Shown one piece after another: positions 44,631 to 58,400 of a stretch of 64,000 nucleotides of DNA. Source of the DNA: Miscanthus floridulus (taxonomy: Eukaryota; Streptophyta; Magnoliopsida; Poales; Poaceae); the NCBI RefSeq assembly GCF_019320115.1, contig NC_089593.1, positions 9,186,386 to 9,250,385 on the forward strand. The letters are read 5' to 3'. The notes under the pieces were generated by a model. That model did no database searches, was not told the origin of the DNA, and saw only the letters and a list, made by a program, of their open reading frames with translations. The position numbers and the translations under genes are program-made. Numbering within the stretch: position 1 is the first letter of the stretch; each line of letters begins with the position of its first letter.

Positions 44631-45370
44631 CATTCAGAAATGTTTTGTTAATAGGGTACCAGGGGTTGTTGAAATACTTCAGGGGTAGCCGGGCAACGGC
44701 ACTTTGTGTTCGAAGCGAATGTAAATAGTGAAATGCTTTTTTTGCCGGGCAACCACACGCATTACTCCTGAAAATAGATTAACTGCCGTTTGGGCATTTG
44801 GTGCACAATGCTTGCAAGTGCAGAAAAGGGTACTGCTCAGTTTGTTGTTTGCCCATTCATAATTTGACATAAGAGAATTTAAAATAATGAAGATGAATAA
44901 CATCATTTCAGCAACCATCCAGTGGCCAAGTGGAGGCTTGGATCGGCTACCTCAAATTTATTGCACATGTAAGCACAGGTCACCAATATGACAGGGAAAA
45001 CCTGACCAAATACAACCGGCTAATGACAACAAACATAAACTAGCTACCTCGGTTCACATACTCTCATCTATCCCTCCACAGGCACACACATGACACACCC
45101 TCTTCCCTACCCTCAATTCTCTCTAAACTGGACAGCTCAGTTTTTGGCGTGCCGAGACACCATTAACATTGCAAGGCCCTTGCAACTGGAGTCAATCACC
45201 ACAAATTATTTTAGGACAATAGACCTCCAATGGACTTATTAGCCTGCACCAATGCATGCCTTTCCTACATTTTAGTTTTCCCGTTCAGGAAGATTTGCTT
45301 TCTCCAAAAATAGGTTCCTAGTTAGGTTGAACCCGTTCACCAGTGTGAGGTGCTTTGCCTCCTTCACATC
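44233..45370. repeat. Paralogous segment of 9877-11110
   Basis: Beyond the PPR fragment the match continues through the 3' UTR and flank in the same order (ATTCAGAAATGTTTTGT, AACTAGCTACCTC, ACCATTAACATTG, GGTTCCTAGTTAGGTTG). It reaches the 3' flank of DRB1, so the 8-11 kb and 44-45 kb regions derive from one duplicated PPR-DRB1 junction. Confidence 0.82.
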
Positions 45371-45527
45371 TGTAGAATCCCCATTAGATTGCAATGGTAC
45401 ATAAGCGCTCACTGACTCATGCTCTATAGTTATAGCTTCATTGTTAGGCATCACCACTTCAGTGTTGCTGAGTGGGTCCTGTTCAACACTTCTAGCTTCA
45501 TTGTTGTGTTGGACCTTTGCAGGATCT

Positions 45528-47549
45528 CTAGGGTGACTCCGGTTGTACTATCCTATCTCCCTCACCAGGTTGCATCATTATAACTTCCTTGTTAAATTGA
45601 ACCATTGCAGTATCTCTAGATAACTCAGATTCTATTCTTCTAGCTTCCTCATAGTCATAGTGTAGAAGCATTCCAAGCCCCTCCTCTACATGCTTTTCAG
45701 CGTCAACAATTTGGTCAGCCATCCCCATAATTTTCCTCTTGTTCCATTTCCTTCTGGAACCACGTTTCTTGACTTTAAGTGGTTTAGGGGTTTCAATTGG
45801 CTTTTTATCTGTCTCCTTAACCGGCCTTTGTCCAGGAACAACAATGTACTTTTTAGCACCATTTGCACAACCTTCTGATTGACCTGCAACAAGCATCGCC
45901 CATTTATGACCCAAAATCCAAGTCAGAGCGAGAAAGTAGTGATAATGTTTGCACAACGGATGCCCTTGGGCTGAATGCTAAGAAAATTACCCTGGATTGC
46001 AAGAAGAGCAGTTCGGGCAGCTTTTATCTCTGCCTCCTTCTTTGTTCTAGCTGCAGCACCAATGTATTGTATGCCACCAATCTCAACGGTGCATATGAAA
46101 GGAGCTACACCTGAAGCTTGTTTAGTGCAAATATAAGATGGAATGGCGTAATTCATCTTCTGAGCATACTCCTGAACAAGATTCTTGCACAGGCCAGTTT
46201 CTTGCTGCAAAGCATAGTAAGATGTATCAAAGAAACATGTCAATCAAGAAGAGATCCGGCAATGCTATGCTAATTTAGTCGTCCGAATTCACAAGTTGAG
46301 CTATGAACAGTTCATGTCTCATGGTAACTTAATTTAATCACCATGTTGTGAGCTATGCATAGTTCATGGTTCATAAACTGGGCAGAATGAGCCTGAAAGC
46401 ATCTTTATAACTAATTCCCGTACTTTGAGGGAACCTTGATGTCAGCAATTACAGATAAATAATAGGACCAATGAATATTATTGGGGAAATGCCATGAAAC
46501 CTAAAACAAACTTTTGTGATGGTACTCAGGTACCACTAGAGTACTAGACAACAGTACTAATTTACATTACTTGAAAAGAATAGTGCCATTAGCATACTTG
46601 CAATAAATTTGATGCAAGGTTCCCACTGCCAAGTTAATATAGGAGACTTCAGATACTCTCACATCCGTAAAAATAAAAAGAAGTGAAGAAAGCACATCAG
46701 GTACTAGATAGGATTGGACCTATGTGTTTTGAAGAAGCATGTATAATATGTTCTAGGCAGCAGCATAACTATGAATGAGGCAGTTTGCTTTTTCCTATTA
46801 GGCTCTGATTTTCCAGATCATCACTCATTTACATACACCTTGAAATTCAAAGAACAAACAGATTTTCCTTTTCAATGATAGTTTTGTATACACTTATAAT
46901 CTTTAGCCACCGTATCTGCCAAAAAAAAAAAAAAAAGAAGGGAGAGTAACTTACAACTGCTGGGATGCTTCTTGTCACGGCCACCGGAGCAGACATGGTT
47001 ATCTCCATGAGCGCGACTTCTGCGGCCGACTGCTCCGCCGCCTTCCGGCTGAAGAACCCATGCAGCGACTCGTACCTGGTGTTGTTCACCAACACCGTGG
47101 ACTTGAAGACAGGTTCGTGGGACGGGCCTTCCTTGAGGGTGTGGTACTCCGGGGTCGGAAGGCCAGCCTTCTGCGCGTACTCCTGCAGCCGGCTCTTGAA
47201 CACGTAGCAGTTCTCAACCCCTGTGCCAAATCAAGCACGCAGCAGCTAAGAAAACAATGTTGGTGAATAAGAAGAGAAATTTGGAGCTGTTTGCAGACAC
47301 TCTGCTAAGGATGGACTAAGGACGGGTAAGCAATTGTAGGAGTACTTAGCAACGAGGTAGAGGTGCTAGCAGTTTATCATCTCAGAAATTGCGCGAATCG
47401 GCAAGAGTGAGATGCGCTTGGCGAGAGGGGAAGGGAAGGAAGGGTTGGGGCAACTTACTGATCCCGGCGGGGGCGACCGCGACGATGGGCCCAGGGCCAG
47501 GGGCGATGCAGATGGTGGCATCGGGCGAGGCCCCGCCTCCGCCGTCCAT
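45528..47549 (-). CDS. DRB1: DRB1/HYL1-like double-stranded-RNA-binding protein, 4 exons, 308 aa
   Basis: Exons: 47549-47459, 47220-46955, 46204-45991, 45883-45528. All introns are GT-AG, phases match and the frame is open. The first dsRBD (YVFKSRLQEYAQKAGLPTPE ... FFSRKAAEQSAAEVAL) spans about residues 36-105. The second (GLCKNLVQEYAQKMNYAIPS ... ARTKKEAEIKAARTALLAIQ) spans about 122-190. The C terminus is basic with a likely nuclear signal (KVKKRGSRRKWNKRK). HYL1/DRB1 of Arabidopsis has the same two-dsRBD layout and assists Dicer-like 1 in processing microRNA precursors in the nucleus. The N-terminal Gly/Ala-rich exon is short. Paralogues within the DRB family are close, so DRB1 is likely but not certain. 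Confidence 0.88.
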
Positions 47550-49403
47550 CGCGCCGCCGCCGCCTTCGCCTTGGAGCGTGAGGGTGCGAGGAGCAGAGAG
47601 GGTTCTGTTTCTGTGCGGTGCTTCTTGGGGAATCCTTTCTTTCACCCCCAAAATTCGCGTCTTGTCCGAATTGCAAGCTGGTCCCATTGAACGGTGGCCC
47701 CACCTGTCAGTCGCGGCTGCCTCGGAAGCAAACACTCGCCGTCGCCGGTGACGGTCTCTCCTATGCGCCAGCTACGGCGAGGAGGACACGACACGACACG
47801 ACACACCGGCGTAATGGCGCTGTAAAGAAATGCAACAGAGGGACGAGCAGCAGCAGCAGCAGAGCGCGGCCAGGAGGGCGTTGAGGGCGCCGGTCGTGCC
47901 GTGGGCGGCGACGAAGCGGCCGTGGGTGGTGCGGAAGAGGGTCGCAGTCGCAGCACCAGCACGGGATTGGTGGTGCGGCGCGCGGTCGCCGCTGCGACAA
48001 GGCTAAATGCTCAGTGACAGTGACGCTGCTGTTCCAGAACAAAAACTTGCACTGCGGCAAGGGAGCATATCACAAGCGATCCAATTTCGTTAAGGCGGCA
48101 GCAGCATACAACATGCCAAACCGAGTTGGGAGTTCGTAAATTGTAGCACTTGATGACAACACATGATTCTCGGTACATTTCATCTTCATTTAGCCCACTG
48201 ACTACAAACACAAACACATCTACAAACATCAAGTATGCATCTCCATGGCCAGCACAGGCTGCATAATAGTCAGTGCCTCCTTTATGATGGTTATAAATGT
48301 TTTTCCTTTTGCAACACCAGGGAGAATTGTGCGGCCAAAATATTGTGACTTGGTCCCAAAGCAGAGTGTAGAACACTTAACAGAGCTGAAGCTGCTTGGT
48401 ACCGAAATCCCCAATGTCGCTTCTGAATCCTCTTTTTACTCCAATCTCCTTTAACACTAGGTCATTAGCAAGGCCATCAAAGGCCTCTCAAGTGCACTAT
48501 TCCCTCCCATCCCTGCTTCCTCATAATTGCAGACTGGTGTTCACTTAACGCTAAGTGAAGTCTTCCATACAATATACACTATTATGACAACCATCCCAAG
48601 CGCATCAATCCAACGACGCTGCCGTCTGCTATACAGAATGCCGATGAGGCAGAGAATCAATCACTCAAGGTTCACGCGTCCTCTTCCATCAATCAGGCTG
48701 AACAGCACAGGGACCATCACAGGGGATTACAGTTTTCCAGCACCTCAGCTCATCTCTATTAAAATGCACCGACATAAAACACACCATTTCCACGGATTAC
48801 AACTGTACAGACAAGATTCATATATACAAATGGACACTCTCCAATGGTTACAATGCAATTCCTTCATTCATGCAGGCCATAGCTAACCCCATCTAGCGCT
48901 ATATTAGCTGGACAAATGCATCTATCTCTATTCAACATCATCTGTGAGCAGACATGTGCAAGCATTCTACCTGGGCCCATATGCACAACCCCACTTGCCC
49001 AGGCAGCAGCCCCTACCAAACCTGATTTATCATATCAAGCATCTTCAAACCTTTTTACACTTGAAAAAGGAAGCATGATGGCTACAGACAACCAGAATGC
49101 GGTGTCTATTTACATTTTGGTTAACCTAGGTATGATTAATTATTTTGGGGGAGCCTCCGAGTTCAATGACAGGATCAGGGTAGGGGTTCCACAAACCTTC
49201 TGCAAGGAGGCTAACAAATCTTGGCTGTATCTTACAAATTACACACGTCGTCCAACAGGCGATACACACCGTCTCTGTGACAAGGCTTCACATCATCTTG
49301 GATCTTGTAGCTGGACCATGCTGCTGGGGAGCATCACTTGGCCAAAAACACAAGGCCTACCGATTGTGTTGTGGCTGCATTGTCATGAGATGTAGGCCTC
49401 ATC
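47550..49403. other. DRB1 promoter and RAPTOR 3' flank
   Basis: 47,550-48,010 is GC-rich and holds the DRB1 5' UTR and promoter. Overlapping Arg/Pro/Ala-rich frames there look like composition artefacts. 48,060-49,403 is the presumed 3' UTR and downstream flank of RAPTOR. No further gene recognised. Confidence 0.5.
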
Positions 49404-52400
49404 TTACTTGTAATTTTCCTCAGCGTAGATAGAGACAAGGCCGTTATCACCAGTGCCAGCAGCTAGGAGTGATTTGTATGGGTGAAAAGAAAGGCAGTTT
49501 ACACTGCCTATTCTTTGGCCCATAAAAGATGGCTGGTAGCGAATTATTGTCAACTGCTCTCCTTCAAGACTAAACACTTTAATCATCTGCTTGGCTGAGC
49601 CACTAGCAACAACTGGGGCATGCCGATGAACCGCTAATGCTGTAAGTGAACCCCTGTGTGCCTCAATAGTCAGGTAGGGTTCTGCTGCCCTTCTAACATC
49701 GAGAAACTGAATGTCTCCAGCTTGAGATGCACTTACAATCTGTGATACCATAAATAAATAGTACAAAGGGAGAATTGTAAAGCTTAAGCAAAAGCAAGCC
49801 CAGACAACTACAAAATACCTTATAGTTGCTTCAACAATGAAAATCTAAAACATAGCAATGTAAGTTGTGGTAGTATTTACCTTGTATGGATCAAATCCAG
49901 GTTGAAACCCTATGCCTACAACCTTTTCTGTTCTTGGTGCATGTGGCCTGGCCATATAGACAACCCTACAGTATAGAAAAAGAATATTCAGAGTAAAAAT
50001 AATTAGGGTGCCAGAAAAGAAAGAGGAAAGCTGGACATTTCATAGGGCACATATGGATCCTATGCATCAAATGCAGGCCAGAGGATGTAGATACTACTGT
50101 ACTAACCTATCAGGAGAGCGAACGTCATATATTCTGACAGAACCATCAGCAAAACCAGCAGCAAAATGCCCAGAGCAGACCTGAGATGCAGACTGAAAAA
50201 GAAGAAACAAGGTCATGCTCAACTGCTTGATAAAAAACAATGCAAATCAGATTAAAATAAAACTTGCTGCAATAAGCAAGAATCACATACATAAAAGTAA
50301 TCAAACAGCTAATTTCACGCCTATAGATAAAAAATGTGTCCTTGAGAACATTAGAGGAGAAGAAGATATTGTGACAAAACCATCACATTGGACTACTGCA
50401 GCACAGTATTTATTTTTTTGGTTAGTAAAAGAACATAGTTTAAGACATGACATGAGCAGGGGCGGACCTGGGCCTAGGGCCGTGGCCCTTGTCGTGGCCC
50501 AGGACCCCCAAGTATACCCTGTTTATTTTTGGCCCATATACTTCACAAGTCAGCCCAACAGACAGCACCATCCAGCCACCCAGGCCGACTAGGACACAGC
50601 GATCGCTCCTCTGGCTTGCGCTATCACCCACCAGTGCCCCGCACGGCCACACCATCACTCGCCTTCCACCAGTCCTCTGCTGGTGAGCCAAATTAGCAAA
50701 TCGATTTCTCAGTTGGCCAGCTGGAGTTGGGCGACCATCAAGGTGCTGCTGCGCTAGCGTGCGAGCCAGGGAGACCGGCTGACCACTGCACAGTGTGACA
50801 TGGCGTGACTGCAGCCTCCAGGGGGGGGGGGGGGGGGGCAGCGTCGCACCGGCGGCCCGGCTCAGCACCTGCACAGGCAGCACGGCCGCATAGGCCCCCA
50901 AGAGCACACAAGCAGAGCAGCAGGAGCAGCCACTATTTCTCTACTAAATTTTAATCCAACTTTCCAACTCTATGTAGAGTTGTATAAATGTCGTCGTACA
51001 TATTCAATTGGATTGAAAACTGAAATTAGAATCTAAAATTACAGATTGGTTCATCACCTCATTGAGTTGCCTTGATTTTAATTGTTGCAACTGACACAAT
51101 AGAAAGGGTTTTCTAAGCTATGAAGATTGTCAAGATTGATTCTCGGAATAAGATGAAGATGAGTGGTTGAATCATAGCACGGTATGTTGTATATATTGAG
51201 CGGGGTATATTTACAGCCATTAAAAACAATGACATCTTATATCATTTTCAAAAATTGAAGACCCGTAGAAGAAGTTACCTAAACTATCTAGTAGTAGTAC
51301 TTGTGGTATGTTACATTCAAGTTACAAATGCATTATCAATAAGTAAGGTTACATTTTTGCTTGTACCCTTTTCTTATTAACTCTTACATCTTGTAAAAAT
51401 TTAGGTCAGTGATGAGGACATGGAAGATGCCAATGCACTAAATTTTCACTATGTATTTATTTTTGTATGTTCCATGTTATTTTCAAAGTTGAAGCAACTT
51501 CTCAATTTGAAAATTTTCCTTCACAGTAGCTATTTTACATGACATATATAGATGTGCCCTTTCACTCTTAAAATTGGGCCCTAGTCATGACCCAATTCTA
51601 GGTCCGCCACTGGACATGAGCGAATCCCTTGGCAAATTCAACTCTTGCTCACATTGTTCAACCTACTTGAGACAAGTTCACAACTTTTCCTACAGAAAGC
51701 AGCACCAAAAGACACTTTCACTCATAGAAACTTTGAAGCGCACACAATTACTAGAATTCTAGGAGGACGCATGTGCACCATCAACCTTCATGAAGGAATA
51801 TTGTGACTCCATTTTACCTCTATTAACAACTCAGCATGCAGATGTACCTAATTCAACCATGTGTATTATTATTTGTCACAATTTGACTATCAAATACAAC
51901 CCCCCTGGAATCCATGGTATCCAATGACTAGCAGTGAAATACAGTTACAGATTGATGTTCTAAGTTATTGATTAATATACGACGGGAACATCAAGTATAC
52001 AGCATGAACCACATAACACAAAACACAGAATAACAAATCTATGGTTAACTGGTTATTTCCTCAGTGATAAAGTGCAACATATAGCCTAGTCAAATAACAA
52101 ATAAGAAGTTGCTTGAACAAATGTTCCAATTTCTCTGATCAGCGCATGGCAATAAAAACTCACCAGTGAAGAAATGGCACTATCACCAGATGACTGAATA
52201 GTGCTGAGAAGTTGTTCCTTGTCAAGATCCCATACCAAGATGGAAGACATGTCACCAGATGCATACTATTGGACAACAAAGGAGAGCAAATCCTGTATTA
52301 GAACATGCAATGTGTAAAAAATACATACTAGAACTACAGGGGGGGAAATAGAACATTACAAGATAACCAGATTGCTGCTGCCAGTCAATCACAATACTGT

Positions 52401-55400
52401 GACCAGCAGCTTCGATGTCCCTGAACTGATGAGAAAGCCGTTACAAGTTTCTGTCCTCCCTTTTGAGCAAAATTTTTCCATACACGTACATTTCCATCAC
52501 CTGCAACATGAAAATTAGACAATGCAATGGTAGAAGATAAGTGTAGAAAGAAAAACATAGAGAAGAGAGGTGTACTTGAGGCAGCTAAAAGCAAGCTCTC
52601 ATCAAGCTCATTGATCAACAAAAGTTTGGATAGCCCTCTGTCTGACCAATTATGGTTTTGATAAGAGTTCACTGGCAGCGCATCGTCGTAGTTCCACACT
52701 CTGGCATGAGACAGAACTTCAGCACAATTGCAGCAGTGTATTTCAGGCACTAGGATTTTTAATTGCAATAATTATTTCACCTTATTTGCTCATTTTCATC
52801 AGCTGCAACAACGATTGGAGAAAATGGCAACAATAAAGCTGTTTTTGTTCCCAACTCAAATCTCGTATCCCAACTAGCAATTTGGCTTGTCATCTTGCAA
52901 GCTGCTATTCCAAGGGTGAACAACCAAAAAAAATAACAGATAAATAATCAAGGAAACCAACAAGAAGAATGAATGTAATGCAGACTAATGTATGTCCACA
53001 TACAGGAGCGCTGGCACTTAGCAATATAATCTAGTGCAACTCGTTCTCTCTCTTCCCTTCTGGCATTTGATTCTTCATTATCATCAGAGCCAGTTAAAAG
53101 AGGCCTAGAGAAGTGACCACAACTCCAGTTGTAAATTGTTGATTGGGGAAAGTATACTTAGTTCAGCATTACTGGGAGCTGCAGCGGAGCTTAAAAGGGG
53201 ATCAGCTAAGCCATCAGGTGAATTTATAGGATGTTGTCCAAACTCCATAGAACACACTCGGCGTAATCCTGGAAGATAATCATGCTGAGGGGGGCTAACA
53301 GGAGGGGTCCTAAATTTTATCAAGTTGCTTCCTGCAAAATATAAGAAACTCAATTCAAGAATTCTTGACTTTCTCTGAACACCCAATCAAGTAAGGTGTT
53401 TCAACGTCCAAGCACATAGTAAGGAAAGTGATAATAACTTACCAGAATTCGTATCAAGCCAGGACGAAGAGCGTGCCATTCCAAAGTTTGAAGCAGATGT
53501 CTCTCCCCGATGTGCACCTCCACTGTTAAATCTAGTATTTTTCATGACTACTTGTTCAACACCTATAAGGGACAGTGCTCTCCGACCAATAGTTGCAATT
53601 CTTGGGTAAGGATCTTTAGCAAAAGAACACATAGTTGATATAAATTGAGAATAAATGACATTATCAACAGGCCTCGACCTAGTGTAGCCGAGACCACCAT
53701 TACTAGCATTCTCTCTCAGTAATATGCCAGAATCAGAGTGTTGGGAAGAATCATCTGACTGGGGAGAGCCATGCATGATGCTACTTGTTGCAATTGGGCT
53801 ACTTGTAGAAATTCTTCCATCACGACCAGCAGCACTGCTATCACTGCCAACCCTCAGCACAGGACCAATGCTGCCTTGTAGAATATTGTTGGGACTGTAA
53901 ACATTGCTTGGATTACTTATATTTGCCAATGATGGTAGTGACTTCAGCAATGAATTGGATTGAGGTTTCCAATACTCAGCCACAACAGATTTGAGATGTT
54001 TGTTGTGACCCAACGCAAAGCGAGTAAGAGCTGGAAAAACAAGAGATCAACTCAAAATGATTGCCATATAAGATTAAAAGAAATCCCCTATGTTCAACAT
54101 ACTAAAAGAAGTGCTCTAGGAAAAACAGTATAATTTTCCAATGCACATACCTATAGCAACCTCAGATCGAACAAGGGGACTAGCATCTGAAGATATCTGC
54201 AGAAGGCTTCTAACTACATTTATTTCAGCTTTCACCTTTTCATCATCATCAGAATCATCATCAACACCATTTGATGTAGTATCCAGGAGAGTCCCAAGTG
54301 CAAAAACAGCAGCAGCTCTGACCTGGCAAGACCAAATGTTTAATATGTATCTTGTCAAGTAGGCAAAAGAAAGAGTAGACATGATATGAAGGCATCATAC
54401 CTCAGGTTGAGGCTCCGAGAGTAAACATATTACAAATTCAGGTGTATTTGTTTGCAAACTAAGTAGCTGAACATCAGGGAAATCTTCCCAGAGTTTTCCA
54501 AGGCATAAGCAAAGCCACTGTAAAAGTAAAGGTTCTGTATGTGAATCATGAGGATTCTCAGGTTGCAGGTGTCGCAGGCAAACATCTATAAGGCCTGCAT
54601 TCATACAAGCCTCTTGACCCGTCCTATGCCCATCCACAATGACTGCTAAAACAAAAGCAGCCATTGCACGCTGTTCTGGGTAAGCATCCAAACTGTCAAG
54701 AAACCTAACAAAATATGCATGTCCTCCATCTTTAACCAAGTCAACCTGGCACGACTGTCATTTGGGAAAAAGCTACATGTTAAACAACTGAATATAAGAC
54801 AACAAAAGAACTGTCAAAAGATTACAATGAAGAGCGCATACCTTATCAAGAGAGAGAATTTTTGTCCATATAAACACAAGAATTTGACGCAACTCCATTG
54901 CACTTGTTTGAAGCAGTTTGAGTACATAAGGAAATATTCCGACAGACAGGGCCTACGACAATGAAGTGCCAGAGGTTAAAAACTAAAGAGAAAAAACAAC
55001 AAGCATTTCATGCATAAGAGGTCAGTACAACCAAATCAACAGCCCATGGCCCCATGTCAAGAAATCTTCCGAGCAGAACAAGCGCTCTAAATCTGTGTGA
55101 TTGACTAAGCAGGACCTGCAAAAAAGATAAGATGTAAGAAAGAAAATAAAACACGAAAAGAAATATGATCCCTCCAGTCATAAAACAGTGTCATTTCGGT
55201 GTTGCCATGATCCACAAAACATAAATTTGCCAAGTAATGTTGTACTACAGTATATAAGAATAGTAAAATTATATGATTATGAGTATATGTTTTGGGACAA
55301 ATCTACCCATAACATTTTCAAATGTCCAATCTCAATGTACAAAGTAATTAACAACAACAACAACAACAACAACAAAGCCTTTAAGTCCCAAACAAGTTGG

Positions 55401-58400
55401 GGTAGGCTAGAGTTGAAACCCAACCGAAGCAATCAAGGTTCAGGCACATGAATAGCTGTCTTCCAAGCACTCCTATCTAAGGCTAAGTCTTTGGGTATAT
55501 TCCATCCTTTCAAGTCTCCTTTTATTGCCTCTACCCAAGTCAACTTCGGTCTTCCTCTGCCTCTCTTCACGTTACTATCCTGACTTAGGATTCCACTACG
55601 CACCGGTGCATCTGGAGGTCTCCGTTGCACATGTCCAAACCATCTCAACCGGTGTTGGACAAGCTTTTCTTCAATTGGCGCTACCCCTAATCTCTCACGT
55701 ATATCATCGTTCCGAACTCGATCCCTTCTTGTATGACCGCAAATCCAACGCAACATACGCATTTCCGCGACACTTAGCTGTTGAATATGTCGTCTTTTCG
55801 TAGGCCAACATTCTGCACCATACAACATAGCAGGTCTAATCGCCGTCCTATAAAACTTGCCTTTTAGCTTCTGTGGTACCCTTTTGTCACATAGGACACC
55901 AGACGCTTGCCGCCACTTCATCCACCCTGCTTTGATTCTATGGCTAACATCTTCATCAATATCCCCGTCCCTCTGTAGCATTGATCCTAAATATCGAAAG
56001 GTATCCTTCCTAGGCACTACTTGACCTTCCAAACTAACATCTTCCTCCTCCCGAGTAGTAGTGCCGAAGTCACATCTCATATACTCAGTTTTAGTTCTAC
56101 TAAGTCTAAAACCTTTGGACTCCAAAGTCTCCCGCCATAACTCCAGTTTCTGATTCACTCCTGTCCGGCTTTCATCAACTAGCACTACATCGTCCGCGAA
56201 AAGCATACACCAAGGGATGTCCCCTTGTATGTCCCTTGTGACCTCATCCATCACTAAAGCAAACAAATAAGGGCTCAAAGCTGACCCTTGATGTAGTCCT
56301 ATCCTAATCGGGAAGTCATCCGTGTCTCCATCACTTGTTCGAACTCTAGTCACAACATTGCTGTACATGTCCTTAATGAGCCCGACGTACTTCGTTGGGA
56401 CTTTATGTTTGTCCAACGCCCACCACATAACATTCCTTGGTATTTTATCATAAGCCTTCTCCAAGTCAATAAAAACCATGTGTAGGTCCTTCTTCTTCTT
56501 CCCTATACCGCTCCATAACTTGTCTTATTAAGAAAATGGCTTCCATGGTTGACCTTCCGGGCATGAAACCAAATTGGTTCATAGAGACCCGCGTTATTGC
56601 TCTCAAGCGATGCTCGATAACTCTCTCCCATAGCTTCATAGTATGGCTCATCAACTTAATTCCTCGATAATTTGTACAACTTTGAATATCCCCTTTATTC
56701 TTGTAGATCGGTACCAATATACTTCTCCTCCACTCATCAGGCATCTTGTTCGATCGAAAAATATGGTTGAACAGCTTGGTTAACCATACTACAGCTATGT
56801 CCCCGAGGCATCTCCACACCTCGATTGGGATACCATCCGGTCCCATCGCCTTACCTCCTTTCATCCTTTTCAACGCCTCTCTGACCTCAGATTCTTGGAT
56901 TCTCCGCACAAAGCGCCTATTGGTGTCATCAAAAGAGTCATCCAACTGAAAGGTTGTGTCCATATTCTCACCATTGAACAATTTGTCAAAATACTCTTGC
57001 CATCGATGTCGGATCTCATCCTCCTTTACCAAGAGATGCTCCCTTTCATCCTTAATGCACTTAACTTGGTTGAAGTCCCGTGTCTTTCTCTCACGAACCC
57101 TAGCCATCCTATAAATGTCCTTCTCTCCTTCCTTCGTACTCAAATGTTGGTAAAGATCCTCGTACGCTCTACCCTTTGCCACACTTACAGCTCGCTTTGC
57201 AGTCTTCTTTGCCACCTTATACTTCTCTATGTTGTCCACACTCCTGTCATGGTACAAGCGTCTATAGCATTCTTTCTTCTCCTTAATAGCCCTTTGGACT
57301 TCCTCGTTCCACCACCAAGTATCTTTAGCCTCACGTCCCCTTCCTTTGGTTACTCCACACACCTCTGAGGCTACCTTCCGAATGTTGGTTGCCATCTTGT
57401 CCCACATATTGTTTATGTCGTCTTCTTCCTTCCAAGAGCCCCCTTTGATAACCCTTTCCCTAAATACCTCTGACGTCTCCCCTTTCAGTTTCCACCACTT
57501 TGTTCTTTCAATCTTAGCTTGTTTATCCCTACGGGCACGCATCTGAAAACGAAAATCTGCCACCAAAAGCTTATGTTGAGAAACAACACACTCCCCTGGT
57601 ATCACCTTGCAATCCAAGCATGCTCGTTTGTCCTTTCTTCTTGCGAGGACAAAGTCAATCTGACTACAGTGTTGTCCGCTACTGAAGGTCACTAGATGAG
57701 ATTCTCTCTTTCTAAAGAAAGTGTTGGCTATCATCAGGTCAAAAGCTACCGCGAAGTCTAGAGCTTCCTCCCCCTCCTGATTCCTACTACCATACCCAAA
57801 ACCTCCATGAACTGCCTCGAAACCTGCGCTTGTAGTACCTACATGCCCATTAAGATCTCCTCCTATAAAAAGCTTCTCACTACTAGGTATAGCTCTAACC
57901 AGGCCATCTAAGTCTTCCCAGAACTGTCTCTTAGCACTCTCGTCGAGGCCTACTTGGGGGGCATACGCACTAATTACGTTCAAGACCATATCACCAACGA
58001 CAAGCTTGACTAAGATAATCCTATCTCCTTGCCTTCTCACTCCCACCACACCATTCTTGAGGCTCTTATCAATCAAAACTCCTACTCCATTTCTATTCGC
58101 GACTGTCCCTGTATACCAAAGCTTGAAACCTGTATTGTCCACCTCCTTCGCCTTCTGACCCTTCCATTTAGTCTCTTGAACGCATAATATATTTACACGC
58201 CTCCTAGTCGCGGTATCAACTAATTCTCTTAACTTACCTGTAAGTGACCCTACATTCCAACTACCTAAACGGATCCTAGTTGGTTCGACTAGCTTCCTTA
58301 CCCTTCGCACCCGTCGACTCTGATGCGAAGACCCTTGCTCATTTTTCACTACACCCGGGCGCCGATGTAGCGCGCCACTAAGGAAGCGACGACCCGATCC

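Noticed and set aside
45272..45457. Additional C-terminal coding exon of DRB1
   Set aside because: The DRB1 frame stops at 45528, no acceptor joins this frame in phase, and part of it is homologous to non-coding DNA at 11.0-11.1 kb.
47642..48060. Arg/Pro-rich small genes between DRB1 and RAPTOR
   Set aside because: Several overlapping frames of the same region, no homology visible; more likely promoter or 5' UTR DNA.
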